From Mycobacterium triplex (lineage in GTDB: Bacteria; Actinomycetota; Actinomycetes; Mycobacteriales; Mycobacteriaceae), in the NCBI RefSeq assembly GCF_000689255.1, contig NZ_HG964446.1, forward strand, positions 4,445,250 to 4,509,249: DNA of 64,000 nt, in the 5' to 3' direction. The first letter of the stretch is position 1, and each line of letters starts with the position of its first letter. Below are positions 8,758 through 17,784 of the stretch, piece after piece. Under the pieces are notes generated by a model. The model was not told the DNA's origin. It worked only from the letters and a program-made list of their open reading frames with translations, and made no database searches. Position numbers and translations under genes: made by a program.

Positions 8758-10092
8758 CTCAGCCTCGCTCAGCACGGCGATCAGATCGTCGAGAAGCGTT
8801 GCGAGCGTGTCGTTTTGCACCGGGAGCGCCCCGGCCAGCAGTTCCGCCGCTGACCGGCGGCGGCCCGCGGCCACCAATCCCACCAGCTGATCGACCACCG
8901 ACTGCAAGTTCGGTTCGGCGTCGGCCACCGTGGTGGCCAGCACCTCGACCAGCTCCCAGTCCCGGTACAGCGCCAGCGAGCGTTCGTTGAACGCGAAGCC
9001 GCTCACCGGTTTACCCCACAGCGTCCCCTGGTAGCGGTACGGGCCCTCCATGTACTCGATTGGCAGACCGTGCGCCGGCGCCGGCACGAGCGGTTCGCCG
9101 ACCAGATCCAGTTGCAGTGTGGCGCACGTGATTCGGTGACGGTCGGGCATGTACCGGGCCGGGGCCGGGGGGCGTACCAGGGTCCGCACCGACTCCGGCC
9201 ATTTCACGTAGCTGCTGACGGTGACCTCCACGTCTTCGGCGCACTGTGGCGCGATGGCGGGGTCTGGATGGCTCGTCGTGACACCGGTAAAGGGTTGCGG
9301 CGCATTGCCGTTCACGCGGTCGAACTGGCGCCAGATGCTCAGGTCGACGCCGTTGTCGAAATTGATGGTGCGCCATTCGTGCGAGCGGGCCCGCGGGTCT
9401 CCCCCGGTTCCGCCGCCGCCCGCATACTTCGGGAACCACTGCCGGTCGACATGTCCGGCACTGCCGGAAACCTCCTCGACGGTCTCGCCCCAGCGCAGTG
9501 TTCCGGTCATCGACATGCCGGTCTGGAAATACGAATACGTGTCGTTCTGGCCGAAGCAGGCGATCTTCCCGTTGTAGGTCGACGCCCCCACCGGTGTCGG
9601 CGCGCGCGTCGGAGTGACGACCAAGTCCAACCGCATCGATCGGCCTTGGTGGTCCCGGCCCACCAGGCTGACCCGATACGTGTAGGGCAGTAATTCGCCG
9701 TCGCCGTCACGGCAGGTGGTCCACGATGCGGTGCCGGCACCGCTGTCGTAGCTGATGTCGAGATAGCCTGCGGCCATGGACAATTTGCGCTGCGCGCCCG
9801 GCTCCATGTTCTTCGGCGGCATGTCGTAATCGGTATAGGTACCGTAGTCACCGCTGTCGAGGTCGAACAGCGCCATCGTGTAGAAGTCGGCGACGACCGT
9901 GCCCCCGGGCTGGTTCTTGTTGAAGATCGTCAGGAACGCAAACGACCGGTCGTTCTCGACGGCCTGCAGTTGGCCGGCGATGAACCACGTATCCGACTCC
10001 TGGTCGGGATGTTCACCCTCGGCCGCGGGGAAATCCAGCTGGCTGTCACCGGGCACCAACTGATACGGGTAACTGCGCCAATCGGTACTCAT
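8740..10092 (-). CDS. lipocalin/AttH-CrtC-like protein (450 aa)
   Basis: A soluble-looking protein without a signal peptide, start ATG 10092 preceded by GGAAG. Sections such as DTWFIAGQLQA, DRSFAFLTIFNK, GHVDRQWFPKYAGGGG and EWRTINFDNGVDLSIWRQF resemble the double-lipocalin AttH / carotenoid 1,2-hydratase (CrtC) superfamily, in which members bind or hydrate hydrophobic isoprenoid-like molecules. The C-terminal ~60 residues are Leu/Ala-rich helices beyond that fold. It diverges from the aldehyde dehydrogenase across a shared operator and ends inside the Rieske gene. A function on a lipid or terpenoid substrate is an inference from the fold only. Confidence 0.65.
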   Translation of the reverse strand: MSTDWRSYPYQLVPGDSQLDFPAAEGEHPDQESDTWFIAGQLQAVENDRSFAFLTIFNKNQPGGTVVADFYTMALFDLDSGDYGTYTDYDMPPKNMEPGAQRKLSMAAGYLDISYDSGAGTASWTTCRDGDGELLPYTYRVSLVGRDHQGRSMRLDLVVTPTRAPTPVGASTYNGKIACFGQNDTYSYFQTGMSMTGTLRWGETVEEVSGSAGHVDRQWFPKYAGGGGTGGDPRARSHEWRTINFDNGVDLSIWRQFDRVNGNAPQPFTGVTTSHPDPAIAPQCAEDVEVTVSSYVKWPESVRTLVRPPAPARYMPDRHRITCATLQLDLVGEPLVPAPAHGLPIEYMEGPYRYQGTLWGKPVSGFAFNERSLALYRDWELVEVLATTVADAEPNLQSVVDQLVGLVAAGRRRSAAELLAGALPVQNDTLATLLDDLIAVLSEAESVDGS

Positions 10093-10124
10093 TTCGGCTT
10101 CCTTGCCACGGCGCTATCCTTATT

Positions 10125-10152
10125 CTTTGCTATGTTAGCGTCAATAGCGAAG
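10125..10152. promoter_or_regulatory. inverted-repeat operator, type TTGCTAT-N10-ATAGCGA
   Basis: CTTTGCTAT (10125-10133), a 10 bp spacer, then ATAGCGAAG (10144-10152): 9-bp arms with one mismatch. It lies between the divergent AttH-like and aldehyde dehydrogenase genes. The same heptamers at the same spacing recur at 46825-46850, so this is probably a binding site for a shared regulator. Confidence 0.6.
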
Positions 10153-10193
10153 TTACGGTCACGGCCTCGTCCCCGCCCCAAGGAAGTGCCCCG

Positions 10194-11666
10194 ATGACAG
10201 AAAAATCCGACCATCGGACCTACGCCGAACTGTTCATCGGAGGGCAGTGGCGCAAGCCCGCCAATCCGCAGCAGCTCGCCGTGATTTCGCCACACTCGGA
10301 GGAACCCGTCGGCCATGTCCAGGTGGCCGGGCCCGAAGATCTCGACGCCGCCGTCGCCGCCGCGCGACAGGCTTTCGACCACGGGCCATGGCCGCGCATG
10401 ACGCATGCCGAGCGGATGGCCAAGGTCGAACAGCTGGCCGGGATCTACGGCGGCCACATCGACGAGATGGCCGACCTGATCACCGACGAAATGGGATCCC
10501 CGCGCACCTTCAGCCGGCTCGGTCAAGCGGCGGCCGCGGCGACGATGATGCATCTCGCCCTGGCGGACGCCCGCACGTTTCCCTGGACCGAACGTCGCCA
10601 GGGCATCCTCGGTGAGGTACACCTGCGCCGTGCGCCGGTCGGGGTGGTCGGTGCGATCGTGCCGTGGAACGTTCCCCAATTTCTGATCATGCCCAAGTTG
10701 ATCCCGGCCTTGATCGCGGGATGCACGGTCATCGTCAAGCCCGCGCCCGAAACACCGTTGGACGCTTTGTGGTTGGCCGAAATGATCGAGCAGCTCGAGC
10801 TGCCCGAAGGCGTGGTGTCGGTGCTGCCCGGCGGACCGGACATCGGCGAGGCGCTGGTGCGGCATCCCGGCGTGGACAAGATCGCATTCACCGGGTCCAG
10901 CGCGGTCGGGCGCCGCATCGCCACGTTGTGCGGCGAGCAGCTCAAGCGAGTGAGCCTGGAATTGGGCGGCAAGTCCGCGGCGATCATTCTCGACGACGCC
11001 GATATCGACAAGACTGTCGCGGGGCTGAAATCGGCCGGCCTGATGAACAACGGGCAGGCCTGCGTCGCCCAAACCCGGATTCTGGTCAGCGACAAGCGTC
11101 ATGACGACGTCGTCGACGCGCTGGCCGGCATGATGTCGTCGCTGACCGTCGGCGACCCGGCCGACGAGGCTACCGACATCGGTCCGCTGGTCGCCCAGCG
11201 GCAACAGCGCCGGGTCCAGGACTACATCAAGTCCGGGCAGAGCGAGGGCGCACGCGTGGTGCTCGGCGGCGAGGACAGCCCGTCGGATCGCGGATGGTAC
11301 GTGCGCCCAACGCTATTCACCGACGCGACCAATGACATGCGCATCGCCCGGGAGGAGATCTTTGGTCCGGTCTTGACGGTGTTGCGCTACCGCGACGAGG
11401 CCGACGCGATCCGGATCGCCAACGAGACCGACTACGGGTTGGCCGGTTCGGTGTGGACGTCCGACATTGCGCACGGCTTGGAGGTCGCGGCGGGTGTGCG
11501 CACCGGCACCTACGGCATCAACATGTACACCCTCGATATCGGGGCCCCGTTCGGCGGTTTCAAGCAGTCGGGCATCGGACGCGAGTTCGGCCCGGAGGGC
11601 CTGCACGAGTACGTCGAGCTTCAGACCCTGGTGTGCAAGGGGCAACTGCCGCCGTTAGCCGATTGA
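10194..11666 (+). CDS. NAD(P)-dependent aldehyde dehydrogenase
   Basis: 490 residues, the normal length of the ALDH superfamily. It oxidises an aldehyde to the acid with NAD(P)+. Visible hallmarks: PWNVPQFLIMPKLIPALIAGC (cofactor loop region), general base E256 in LELGGK, FTGSSAVGRRI, nucleophile C290 in NNGQACVAQ, and EEIFGPV. ATG 10194 follows an AAGGAAG ribosome site. The gene is transcribed away from the AttH-like gene from a promoter holding the TTGCTAT-N10-ATAGCGA repeat. It probably acts on an aldehyde formed by one of the cluster's oxygenases or dehydrogenases. The 3' end overlaps the convergent gene by 12 bp. Confidence 0.95.
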   Translation: MTEKSDHRTYAELFIGGQWRKPANPQQLAVISPHSEEPVGHVQVAGPEDLDAAVAAARQAFDHGPWPRMTHAERMAKVEQLAGIYGGHIDEMADLITDEMGSPRTFSRLGQAAAAATMMHLALADARTFPWTERRQGILGEVHLRRAPVGVVGAIVPWNVPQFLIMPKLIPALIAGCTVIVKPAPETPLDALWLAEMIEQLELPEGVVSVLPGGPDIGEALVRHPGVDKIAFTGSSAVGRRIATLCGEQLKRVSLELGGKSAAIILDDADIDKTVAGLKSAGLMNNGQACVAQTRILVSDKRHDDVVDALAGMMSSLTVGDPADEATDIGPLVAQRQQRRVQDYIKSGQSEGARVVLGGEDSPSDRGWYVRPTLFTDATNDMRIAREEIFGPVLTVLRYRDEADAIRIANETDYGLAGSVWTSDIAHGLEVAAGVRTGTYGINMYTLDIGAPFGGFKQSGIGREFGPEGLHEYVELQTLVCKGQLPPLAD

Positions 11667-12188
11667 GCTTCGCCACAACGGATCACGACCGAGGCGCGCG
11701 AGAAGCCGTGCCTGCACCTCGAGTTCATCGCTCACCGCGATGGGGGCGCCGAACATGCCGGACGCGACCAAGGCGTCATGACCGGCCGGCAAGCCGGTGT
11801 AGAAGAGTTCACACCAATCGGGATCCAGCCGGTCGTCACCGTCGATCGCACGTGCCAAGTCCCAGGTATGCACCAAGACGTCGCGGGTCAGATTCGGTAT
11901 GACCCGGTAAGCATCCAGCTTGGTGACTTCACCGGATGCCAACGCCCGTGCCAGTGACTGGTAAGTCAATTCCCACCGCACCTGTGGCTCGTCTCGGGGC
12001 CGGTGCGGCTTTAATCCCAACGGCTGCAGCAGAAGTACGTCGTGGAAGCCGATAACGTGCTCGAGCACCGCCCGGGCGTCCCACGCCTCGCATGGGCTGC
12101 GACGCTCCCATTTGCCCGCGGCCGCGGCAACCGCCTCGCCGAAGCGCCGACACACTGCCAGATGCAGCTCTGATGCGCCGTCAACCAC
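11655..12188 (-). CDS. DinB/MDMPI-type (maleylpyruvate isomerase N-terminal-like) protein
   Basis: A 177-residue helical-bundle protein of the mycobacterial TIGR03086/MDMPI group: acidic start, W-x-R-x-S-P near residue 30, histidines in LEHVIGFHDV and VHTWDLARAI that could form the DinB metal site, and a C-terminal VSDELEVQARLLARLGRDP typical of this family. Members are thiol-dependent isomerases or unknown metalloproteins. It is the last gene of the minus operon that starts at 16349 and overlaps the preceding gene by 8 bp. The exact reaction is unknown. Confidence 0.75.
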   Translation of the reverse strand: MVDGASELHLAVCRRFGEAVAAAAGKWERRSPCEAWDARAVLEHVIGFHDVLLLQPLGLKPHRPRDEPQVRWELTYQSLARALASGEVTKLDAYRVIPNLTRDVLVHTWDLARAIDGDDRLDPDWCELFYTGLPAGHDALVASGMFGAPIAVSDELEVQARLLARLGRDPLWRSSIG

Positions 12189-12627
12189 TTTCGGGCATCT
12201 GCAACGTGAGCTCGACCGGGCAGCACAAGACGCCGTGCTGGTTGGTCACTTCGATCGTGATGTCTACGAAGCAGCGCGGCGGGTCCACCGAGGTGTCGCG
12301 CCGCTTGGCCACCGCGCGGCCGCGGCCGATCATCGTGTCGCCGGCGTAGACCGACCCGGCCAGCCGCAGTGAGCGGCGCACCACCCGGCTGCTGGGGCCG
12401 GCCCACTCGGTCGCGACGCGGTCGGCGAACCCGGCGAGGTGCATCGTGTTGAGGTAAATCGTTGGGTTGCCCTGCTTTTGGGCGTATTCGGGATCGAAAT
12501 GCCCCGGGAAGTAGTCCCACGTCGCTCCGGCGTTCTCCACCACCCGCTGGTAGCTGATCTCGTCGACCACTTCCGGCAGCTCGACGGGAACGGTGATCTC
12601 GTTCCAATCCAATTCCGCAGCGGTCAT
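12181..12627 (-). CDS. MaoC-like hot-dog dehydratase/hydratase
   Basis: 148 residues with a single hot-dog domain. The segment from QGNPTIYLNTMHLAGFADR corresponds to the MaoC hydratase-2 region (family motif D-x-N-x-x-H), followed by VYAGDTMIGRGRAVAKR and CFVDITIEVTNQ, typical of the strand that carries the acyl-CoA. It begins ATGA-coupled to the upstream 12624-13154 gene, and such adjacent half-size hot-dog genes usually form a heteromeric enoyl-CoA hydratase. It probably adds water to an enoyl-CoA generated by the acyl-CoA dehydrogenases of this region. The canonical Asp/His pair is not clear here, so the activity is inferred. Confidence 0.75.
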   Translation of the reverse strand: MTAAELDWNEITVPVELPEVVDEISYQRVVENAGATWDYFPGHFDPEYAQKQGNPTIYLNTMHLAGFADRVATEWAGPSSRVVRRSLRLAGSVYAGDTMIGRGRAVAKRRDTSVDPPRCFVDITIEVTNQHGVLCCPVELTLQMPESG

Positions 12628-13154
12628 GCCGGCGCCGCGGGGGTGAAGCGGAACAGCGTATTCCGCGATCGGGCGACGACGGTCCCATCCTGGCGGCGAT
12701 AGGTCTCCAGCGTCTCGATGAAATGGCCGACGCCCAATCGGGTCGTCTTCTCCGGTGACACCGACACCAATTCCTCGACACTGGTCAGCACGTCACCCTC
12801 GACGATGGGTTCGGGGAACTCGACGTCGTTGGCGGCGTTGATGAATGTGGTGCCCGGCAACGGCACTCGCAAGATCAGCGACGCCGCCGGGCGCCGGCCG
12901 CCGGGCTCCCACGGCGGCGGGATCAGCCATCCCATCAACAGACCCGGCGGTGCCAGCAGGCCTCCCCACTGCCGCCGGGCGAATTCCGGATCCCAGTAGG
13001 ACCGATTGCCGTCGTGAATCATCGAGGCATACAACTGGATACGCGCTCCACTGACCGGCGTCAGCGCCGTGCGCGGTTCGCTTGCCGCGCCGACCATGCG
13101 CAACGCGTCTTCGTATGTGCCGAAGGCTAATTCGTAGCTGAGTTCGGAATCCAC
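12624..13154 (-). CDS. FAS1-like/MaoC N-terminal dehydratase domain protein
   Basis: About 176 residues, with YELAFGTYEDALRMVG at the start and ARRQWGGLLAPPGLLMGW, DVEFPEPIVEGDVLTSVEEL and LGVGHFIETLETYRRQDG later. These are hallmarks of the N-terminal 'FAS1-like dehydratase' half of two-gene hydratases such as the HadA/HadC or ChsH groups. I chose the GTG at 13154, 13 nt after the stop of the preceding gene; a longer reading to 13202 would overlap that gene by 35 bp. Partner of the next gene (4 bp overlap), with which it probably forms one active hydratase. Confidence 0.75.
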   Translation of the reverse strand: MDSELSYELAFGTYEDALRMVGAASEPRTALTPVSGARIQLYASMIHDGNRSYWDPEFARRQWGGLLAPPGLLMGWLIPPPWEPGGRRPAASLILRVPLPGTTFINAANDVEFPEPIVEGDVLTSVEELVSVSPEKTTRLGVGHFIETLETYRRQDGTVVARSRNTLFRFTPAAPA

Positions 13155-13167
13155 GTATCGGTGCCGC

Positions 13168-13593
13168 TTACATGACAAGCGGGTGCCGGTTCGGCACCAC
13201 ATCCCAGCAGAGATTGCGCGAGGTGTAGTACCAGCCGCCGCGCTCGTAGATCAGCTCATCCCGGTACGTCCCGGTGGCGCGCAACGTGGTCTCTCCGAAG
13301 GCGGCGGAGAAAAGCAGGGCGACACAACGCTGCATCGCGTGCACGCCCTCGACGGCGATCTCGTGGTCGACGGTCACCAGGCGGTGTCCTTCGCCCCCGT
13401 CGAACGCCGAACGCAAATCGTCGAACACTTCGCCGTCGCGAACAAAGCTGGCACCGGAATGACGAAACGTCGCGATCCAGCTATCGCGGTCGCCCTCGGA
13501 GTAAGCGCGATTGTGCCGGGCGTTCAGATTCAAGATCGCGTGGCGGCCGGTCGCAGCGTGCAGGAACTGCTCCTGCTGGTAGGACATCGTCAT
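13168..13593 (-). CDS. SnoaL-like/NTF2-fold protein
   Basis: 141 residues: helix with RHAILNLNARHNRAYSEGD, then WIATFRHSGASFVRDGEVF, RLVTVDHEIAVEG and a C-terminal YERGGWYYTSRNLCWD. This is the cone-shaped SnoaL/NTF2-like fold shared by Rieske dioxygenase beta subunits, steroid isomerases and cyclases. Since it sits in the same operon as a Rieske oxygenase alpha-type gene (15240-16349), it could be an isomerase/hydratase or, less likely, a beta subunit. A 62 bp gap separates it from the CoA ligase gene upstream, so an internal promoter is possible. Start ATG 13593; an ATG two codons later is equally possible. Confidence 0.7.
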   Translation of the reverse strand: MTMSYQQEQFLHAATGRHAILNLNARHNRAYSEGDRDSWIATFRHSGASFVRDGEVFDDLRSAFDGGEGHRLVTVDHEIAVEGVHAMQRCVALLFSAAFGETTLRATGTYRDELIYERGGWYYTSRNLCWDVVPNRHPLVM

Positions 13594-13655
13594 TTCTACT
13601 CGCCAGCCTCTCCCCTGAAGGAAAAAAGAAACAAACTACGTAACATCGACTTTAC

Positions 13656-15239
13656 TTACCGCTTAACAATATATCCGTGTTGTTCTCGATCCCAGGCCCT
13701 CGAAGTTAAACCGTTGGCTCGCAACAAATCTTTACGCACCCGCCCGATAACGTTCTTCGGGAGTTCGTTGACCTGGTCGATGTATCGCGGGACGCAGAAG
13801 TACGGCATCCGGCCGGCGCAGAAGTCGAGTAGCTCGGCGCAATCCAGCACGGCGTCGGGGCGCACCGCCACCACAAGCAGGATGTCGTCCTCGCCCAACT
13901 CACTGGGCACCCCGATCGCCGCCGCTTCGGCGACCGCGGGATGGCTCATGACGACGCGTTCCACCTCGACCGAGGAGATGTTCTCTCCGCGCCTGCGCAG
14001 TGAATCCTTGATCCGGTCCAGATACGTCAGGTTCTGATCGGCGTCGAGTCGGCCGAGATCACCGGTGCGGAACCACTCCGGATGCGGAACCAACCGCGCG
14101 TCTTGGCCGATGTAGCCCTCGCTCATCACGTGTGGGTGCCTGGGCCGGCAGGCGATCTCGCCCACGGTGCCGGCGGGAACCGGGTTGCCGTCGTCGTCGA
14201 CGATGCGCACGTCGAAGTTGGGATTGGGTCGGCCCGACGTTCCGGGGACGCCCTCGTCGGCCACGCCCTTGACCGCGATCGGGAAGGCCTCGGTCATCCC
14301 GTACATCGTGACAATGCGGCAGCCGTAACGCTTTTCGATGTCGTGATAGGAGCTCGCGTCGATCGGCGCGGCCGAGATGAACCGCAGCGGCAGCTGCGCG
14401 TCACGCGTGTCGGCCGGCAGGTTGTACAGCATCGTCACCATCGCGCCGGCTCCGGCGAAGCCGACGGCATCGTGGGCGCGGATGTCGTCCCACACCTGGC
14501 CGGGATGGAACGACTGCGCCAGCACGGTCGTTCCGCCGACCAGCATCGGGGCCAGCACGCTGGGCGCGGCGCTCAGGTGGAACAACGGCATCGCCGTCCA
14601 CAACGCCTCCCCCGACCGCAACTTCCAGGACGACGCGACGGTCGCCGCGACCGAGAACAGGTAGTTCCAGGTCGTGGCAACGGCTTTCGACGGCCCGGTG
14701 GTGCCCGACGTGTAGAACAGCGCCCCTAGCTCGCCAGGCTCGGCCGGGTCGTCGGTACATCCGGCCCCACGCTCCATCCGCCTTGCAAGCGAATCGTCTT
14801 GCACCACAATGTCGGACACCGTATCCAGCCGGTCGGCGACCTCATCGACCCGGGGACGGCGCTCGGCGTCGGTGAGAATCACCTTGGCCCGCGACAACTG
14901 CAGGGTGTGCAGCAGGAAGTCCCCCTTGTTCGCGGCGTTGACCGCCGCGCTCACCGCCCCGATCCGGGCCGCGCCCAGCCAGAAATACACCCATTCGGGG
15001 CAGGTGCCGGTGAACAGCGCCACTCCGTCGCCACGGCCCACACCCAACGAGGACAGCAGCTCGGCCGCCGCACAAGAGCGCCGCCGCATCTGCTCGAACG
15101 TCACGTCGGTGCCGGCGATCGACATCATCACCCGATCGGGGTATTGCTCGGCCCGCCGATCCAGCACGGCCGGAACCGTGAAACGATCCACGCCGAAATC
15201 GGAGGGCCCAAGCGGCCTGCTCCGAACCGAATGCATCAC
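13656..15239 (-). CDS. acyl-CoA synthetase (AMP-forming), CaiC/FadD-like
   Basis: About 527 residues of the ANL superfamily, activating a carboxylic acid with ATP and CoA. Motifs: P-loop FYTSGTTGPSKAV, YGMTEAFP, WFRTGDLG, and the hinge DSLRRRGENISS. The closest pattern I recognise is the carnitine/crotonobetaine-CoA-ligase-like group. At the C-terminal catalytic-lysine position the sequence reads VIGRVRKD rather than the usual GK.x.K, so the adenylation lysine may be shifted or replaced. It begins directly after the stop of the Rieske gene (GTG 15239 or ATG 15236), second in the minus operon. It could activate the acid product of the oxygenases. Confidence 0.88.
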   Translation of the reverse strand: MMHSVRSRPLGPSDFGVDRFTVPAVLDRRAEQYPDRVMMSIAGTDVTFEQMRRRSCAAAELLSSLGVGRGDGVALFTGTCPEWVYFWLGAARIGAVSAAVNAANKGDFLLHTLQLSRAKVILTDAERRPRVDEVADRLDTVSDIVVQDDSLARRMERGAGCTDDPAEPGELGALFYTSGTTGPSKAVATTWNYLFSVAATVASSWKLRSGEALWTAMPLFHLSAAPSVLAPMLVGGTTVLAQSFHPGQVWDDIRAHDAVGFAGAGAMVTMLYNLPADTRDAQLPLRFISAAPIDASSYHDIEKRYGCRIVTMYGMTEAFPIAVKGVADEGVPGTSGRPNPNFDVRIVDDDGNPVPAGTVGEIACRPRHPHVMSEGYIGQDARLVPHPEWFRTGDLGRLDADQNLTYLDRIKDSLRRRGENISSVEVERVVMSHPAVAEAAAIGVPSELGEDDILLVVAVRPDAVLDCAELLDFCAGRMPYFCVPRYIDQVNELPKNVIGRVRKDLLRANGLTSRAWDREQHGYIVKR

Positions 15240-16349
15240 TTAGGCTTTCGCGGCCGCCGGGTCGGGTTCGCCGTCGGCGGTGTACCCGAAGTCGTTAGGC
15301 GTGGGCTCGGCGTCTGGATAGAAGCGGTGCGCCCAGCGCCGCAGCGCCGCGTAATCGCGTGCCTCCTCGGGAGCCAGGTTCGGCTTCTGAAGATACTTCA
15401 TGTTCTCCCAGGTGAAGAAGTCCTGCTTGATGACCTCTTGCTGCAGCGCCAGGAATTTCGCGGCACGACCGGTCGGCACGTCGCCGGTGTCGCCGGGCTC
15501 ACGAACGGATGCCTGCGTGTAGAAGTAGTCGGTGTAGTCCTCGTCGACCGGCGTCTGCCCGGTGACCTCGATGGTGGCCACCAGGTCACTCGGGAACCGG
15601 ACCAGTCCCAGCCCCAACGAGTAGTTGTCGTAGATGATCTTGGCGTCGACCGGCCCGTTGGGGGTCAGCCAGGTCTTGGCCCGGCCGCCACCGAAGTGCG
15701 CGTTGACGGTGGCGTGCAGGTGATAGCCCGCCACTTCGAAAGAGGCGGTATTGGCCGGGTTGGCGGCCTTGTGCACGTACTGCACGTGATACGGGTCGGC
15801 CGCGTTCTCGATGATCATCTGCGCGTGCACCTTGACCCGGTTCAGCATCCGGCTGTGCGGGTGCAGCGGGTAGTACTCGCCGGTTTCCAGTTCGGGCAGC
15901 GCCGGCGGCTGCCAGTACGGCGCCCGCCCGTGTCGTTCGTGCCAGACCAGGATGAACCCGTACCACTCCATGCTCGGATAGGTGCGGATGCGAACGTTGT
16001 TCTTACAGCCGATCTTGCTGTACGGGATCAGCGCGTTGGTGCCGTCGCCGCGCCACTGCCAGCCGTGCCACGGGCAGACGATGTTCTCGTCCTCGACGGT
16101 GCCGCCGACGCCCATGTTGGCGCCGAGGTGCTGGCAGTAGGCGTCCAGCACGTTGACCTTGCCGGAGGCGGTGCGGAACAGCACCAACTCCTCGCCGAAG
16201 TAGTGCAGGCGCTTGACGTCGCCGGGCTTGACGTCGCTGGCGAAGGCGACGATGAACCACCCGGTCGGGAACCGATAGGTGGACAGCGCGATGCCGGACT
16301 GTCCGAACTCGCGTTCCGACGGGTCTGGCTCTGGAATCGTATTCGTCAC
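15240..16349 (-). CDS. KshA-like Rieske oxygenase
   Basis: About 369 residues. Rieske ligands C72/H74 and C92/H95 (CQH ... CPWH) and the non-heme iron site ENAADPYHVQYVH with H188 and H193. The overall plan (N-terminal FPTGWFIVAFASDV, single-gene oxygenase) is that of ketosteroid 9alpha-hydroxylase-type (KshA) enzymes rather than two-subunit aromatic dioxygenases. GTG 16349 is preferred because GGAAACGGAG sits just upstream; a GTG at 16367 would add six residues. First gene of a six-gene minus operon and divergent from a P450. The 16350-16487 spacer is AT-rich (CTATTTTTACTATTTT near 16409-16424) and must contain both promoters. Confidence 0.88.
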   Translation of the reverse strand: MTNTIPEPDPSEREFGQSGIALSTYRFPTGWFIVAFASDVKPGDVKRLHYFGEELVLFRTASGKVNVLDAYCQHLGANMGVGGTVEDENIVCPWHGWQWRGDGTNALIPYSKIGCKNNVRIRTYPSMEWYGFILVWHERHGRAPYWQPPALPELETGEYYPLHPHSRMLNRVKVHAQMIIENAADPYHVQYVHKAANPANTASFEVAGYHLHATVNAHFGGGRAKTWLTPNGPVDAKIIYDNYSLGLGLVRFPSDLVATIEVTGQTPVDEDYTDYFYTQASVREPGDTGDVPTGRAAKFLALQQEVIKQDFFTWENMKYLQKPNLAPEEARDYAALRRWAHRFYPDAEPTPNDFGYTADGEPDPAAAKA

Positions 16350-16487
16350 GAGCACTCCGTTTCCCACGCGGCCGCTCTTACCTCACCGCGTTTCGACGAC
16401 TAAAGTCTATTTTTACTATTTTAAGCATTGAACGTCAACGCGGCACCGGCCGGTTGCCGCGGGGCAGGAAAGCGAGCGGGGTTGCAC

Positions 16488-17726
16488 ATGACTGCTGCTG
16501 CAGTGGACCTATCCGATTTCGCCTTGTGGCGTAACGGTTTTCCCGACGAGTTGTTCGCCGAACTGCGGCACCACAGGCCGCTTTTCCGACACGGCCTGAC
16601 ACCGGGCGTGGCGCAGACCGTGCGCCGCGATTTCTGGGTCGCGACCAAGCACCGGCATGCGGTTCGCCTGCACCGCGACACCGACTCGTTCACCGCGGGC
16701 GACGGCCCGCTCATTCAGCCGGTCGCGATGTTTTCGTCGTACCCGACGATCATCACGTTGGACCCGCCCGACTTGAACAAGCGCCGCAAACTGATCTCCA
16801 ATGCGTTCAATCCCCGAGCGATCGCCAAGTTGGAGGACGGTATTCGGGCACGGGCGGCGCGGATGATCGACGACCTGCTCGCCAAGGGCGGCGGGGACTG
16901 GATCTCCGATGTCGCCGACGCGTTGCCGATGACGGTGATCGGCGACATCATCGGCATCCCGGAAGAGGACCGGCCGCGCATCTTCGACATCTTCGACCGC
17001 ATTCTCAAGGCGTTGGCACCCGAAGCGGGCCCGAGCGGACAGGTGGAACTCGAGCTCTTCGGCTCGGTCTTCGGCTACGCGATGGAGCTCACCGCCGAGA
17101 AGCGCAACACCCCCACCGACGACATCTGGAGCACGCTGGCGTCCGCGGTGATCACCGGTGACGACGGCGAGCAGTTCAGCCTGCCCGAACACGAACTCGA
17201 GTTCTTCTTCTTCGTATTGGCTTTTGCCGGCAGTGACACCACCAAAAACGCACTGGCCATGGGGCTGCAGGCGTTCGTCGCCAACCCCGAGCAGATCGAA
17301 CGCTATCGCGCGGAGGAAGCGGTGCGGCCCAGCGCCGTCGAGGAGGTGCTGCGCTGGGCGTCGCCGGTGGCGTACTGGACGCGCACCGCGAAGGTCGATG
17401 TGGAGATGGACGGCCAGCACATCCCCGCGGGCGACCGGGTGGTGTCGATGCTGCGGTCGGCCAACCGCGACGAGGAAGTGTTCTCCTCCCCGTTCACCTT
17501 CGACATCGGCCGGCAGCCCAACCCGCACGTCGCTTTCGGCGGCGGCGGGCCACACCACTGCCTGGGTGCGATGCTGGCACGCGCCGAACTACGGGCGGTG
17601 CTCGACGAGCTGCTGCTGCGGTGCGAGCGCATCGAGATCGGGCCAGCCAAGGTGTCCTATCCGAACCTGACGACCAACATGTCGATCTATGACGAGATGG
17701 CGATCTCGCTGACGCAGCGGCGCTGA
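16488..17726 (+). CDS. cytochrome P450
   Basis: 412 residues, soluble bacterial class I P450. I-helix AFAGSDTTKNA, K-helix EEVLR, and heme loop FGGGGPHHCLG with the axial Cys at ~358. It hydroxylates a hydrophobic substrate with electrons from a ferredoxin, and the [3Fe-4S] ferredoxin encoded convergently 58 bp downstream is the obvious candidate donor. I chose ATG 16488; the open frame runs upstream to 16428 but that part lies in the AT-rich promoter shared with the divergent Rieske operon. The CYP family cannot be assigned by eye. Confidence 0.93.
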   Translation: MTAAAVDLSDFALWRNGFPDELFAELRHHRPLFRHGLTPGVAQTVRRDFWVATKHRHAVRLHRDTDSFTAGDGPLIQPVAMFSSYPTIITLDPPDLNKRRKLISNAFNPRAIAKLEDGIRARAARMIDDLLAKGGGDWISDVADALPMTVIGDIIGIPEEDRPRIFDIFDRILKALAPEAGPSGQVELELFGSVFGYAMELTAEKRNTPTDDIWSTLASAVITGDDGEQFSLPEHELEFFFFVLAFAGSDTTKNALAMGLQAFVANPEQIERYRAEEAVRPSAVEEVLRWASPVAYWTRTAKVDVEMDGQHIPAGDRVVSMLRSANRDEEVFSSPFTFDIGRQPNPHVAFGGGGPHHCLGAMLARAELRAVLDELLLRCERIEIGPAKVSYPNLTTNMSIYDEMAISLTQRR

Positions 17727-17734
17727 GCCTGATT

Positions 17735-17781
17735 GCCCGACTGTCCCCCTCGCGCCGTTCCGGCGCTCGCCGTCGTCGGGC
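17735..17781. terminator. hairpin between convergent P450 and ferredoxin genes
   Basis: GCCCGAC (17735-17741) pairs with GTCGGGC (17775-17781), and inside it GCGCCG-TTC-CGGCGC (17752-17766) forms a tight GC hairpin. It lies in the 58 bp gap between two genes that end facing each other, so it may terminate both. There is no U-tract, as is common in mycobacteria. Confidence 0.55.
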
Positions 17782-17784
17782 GAG

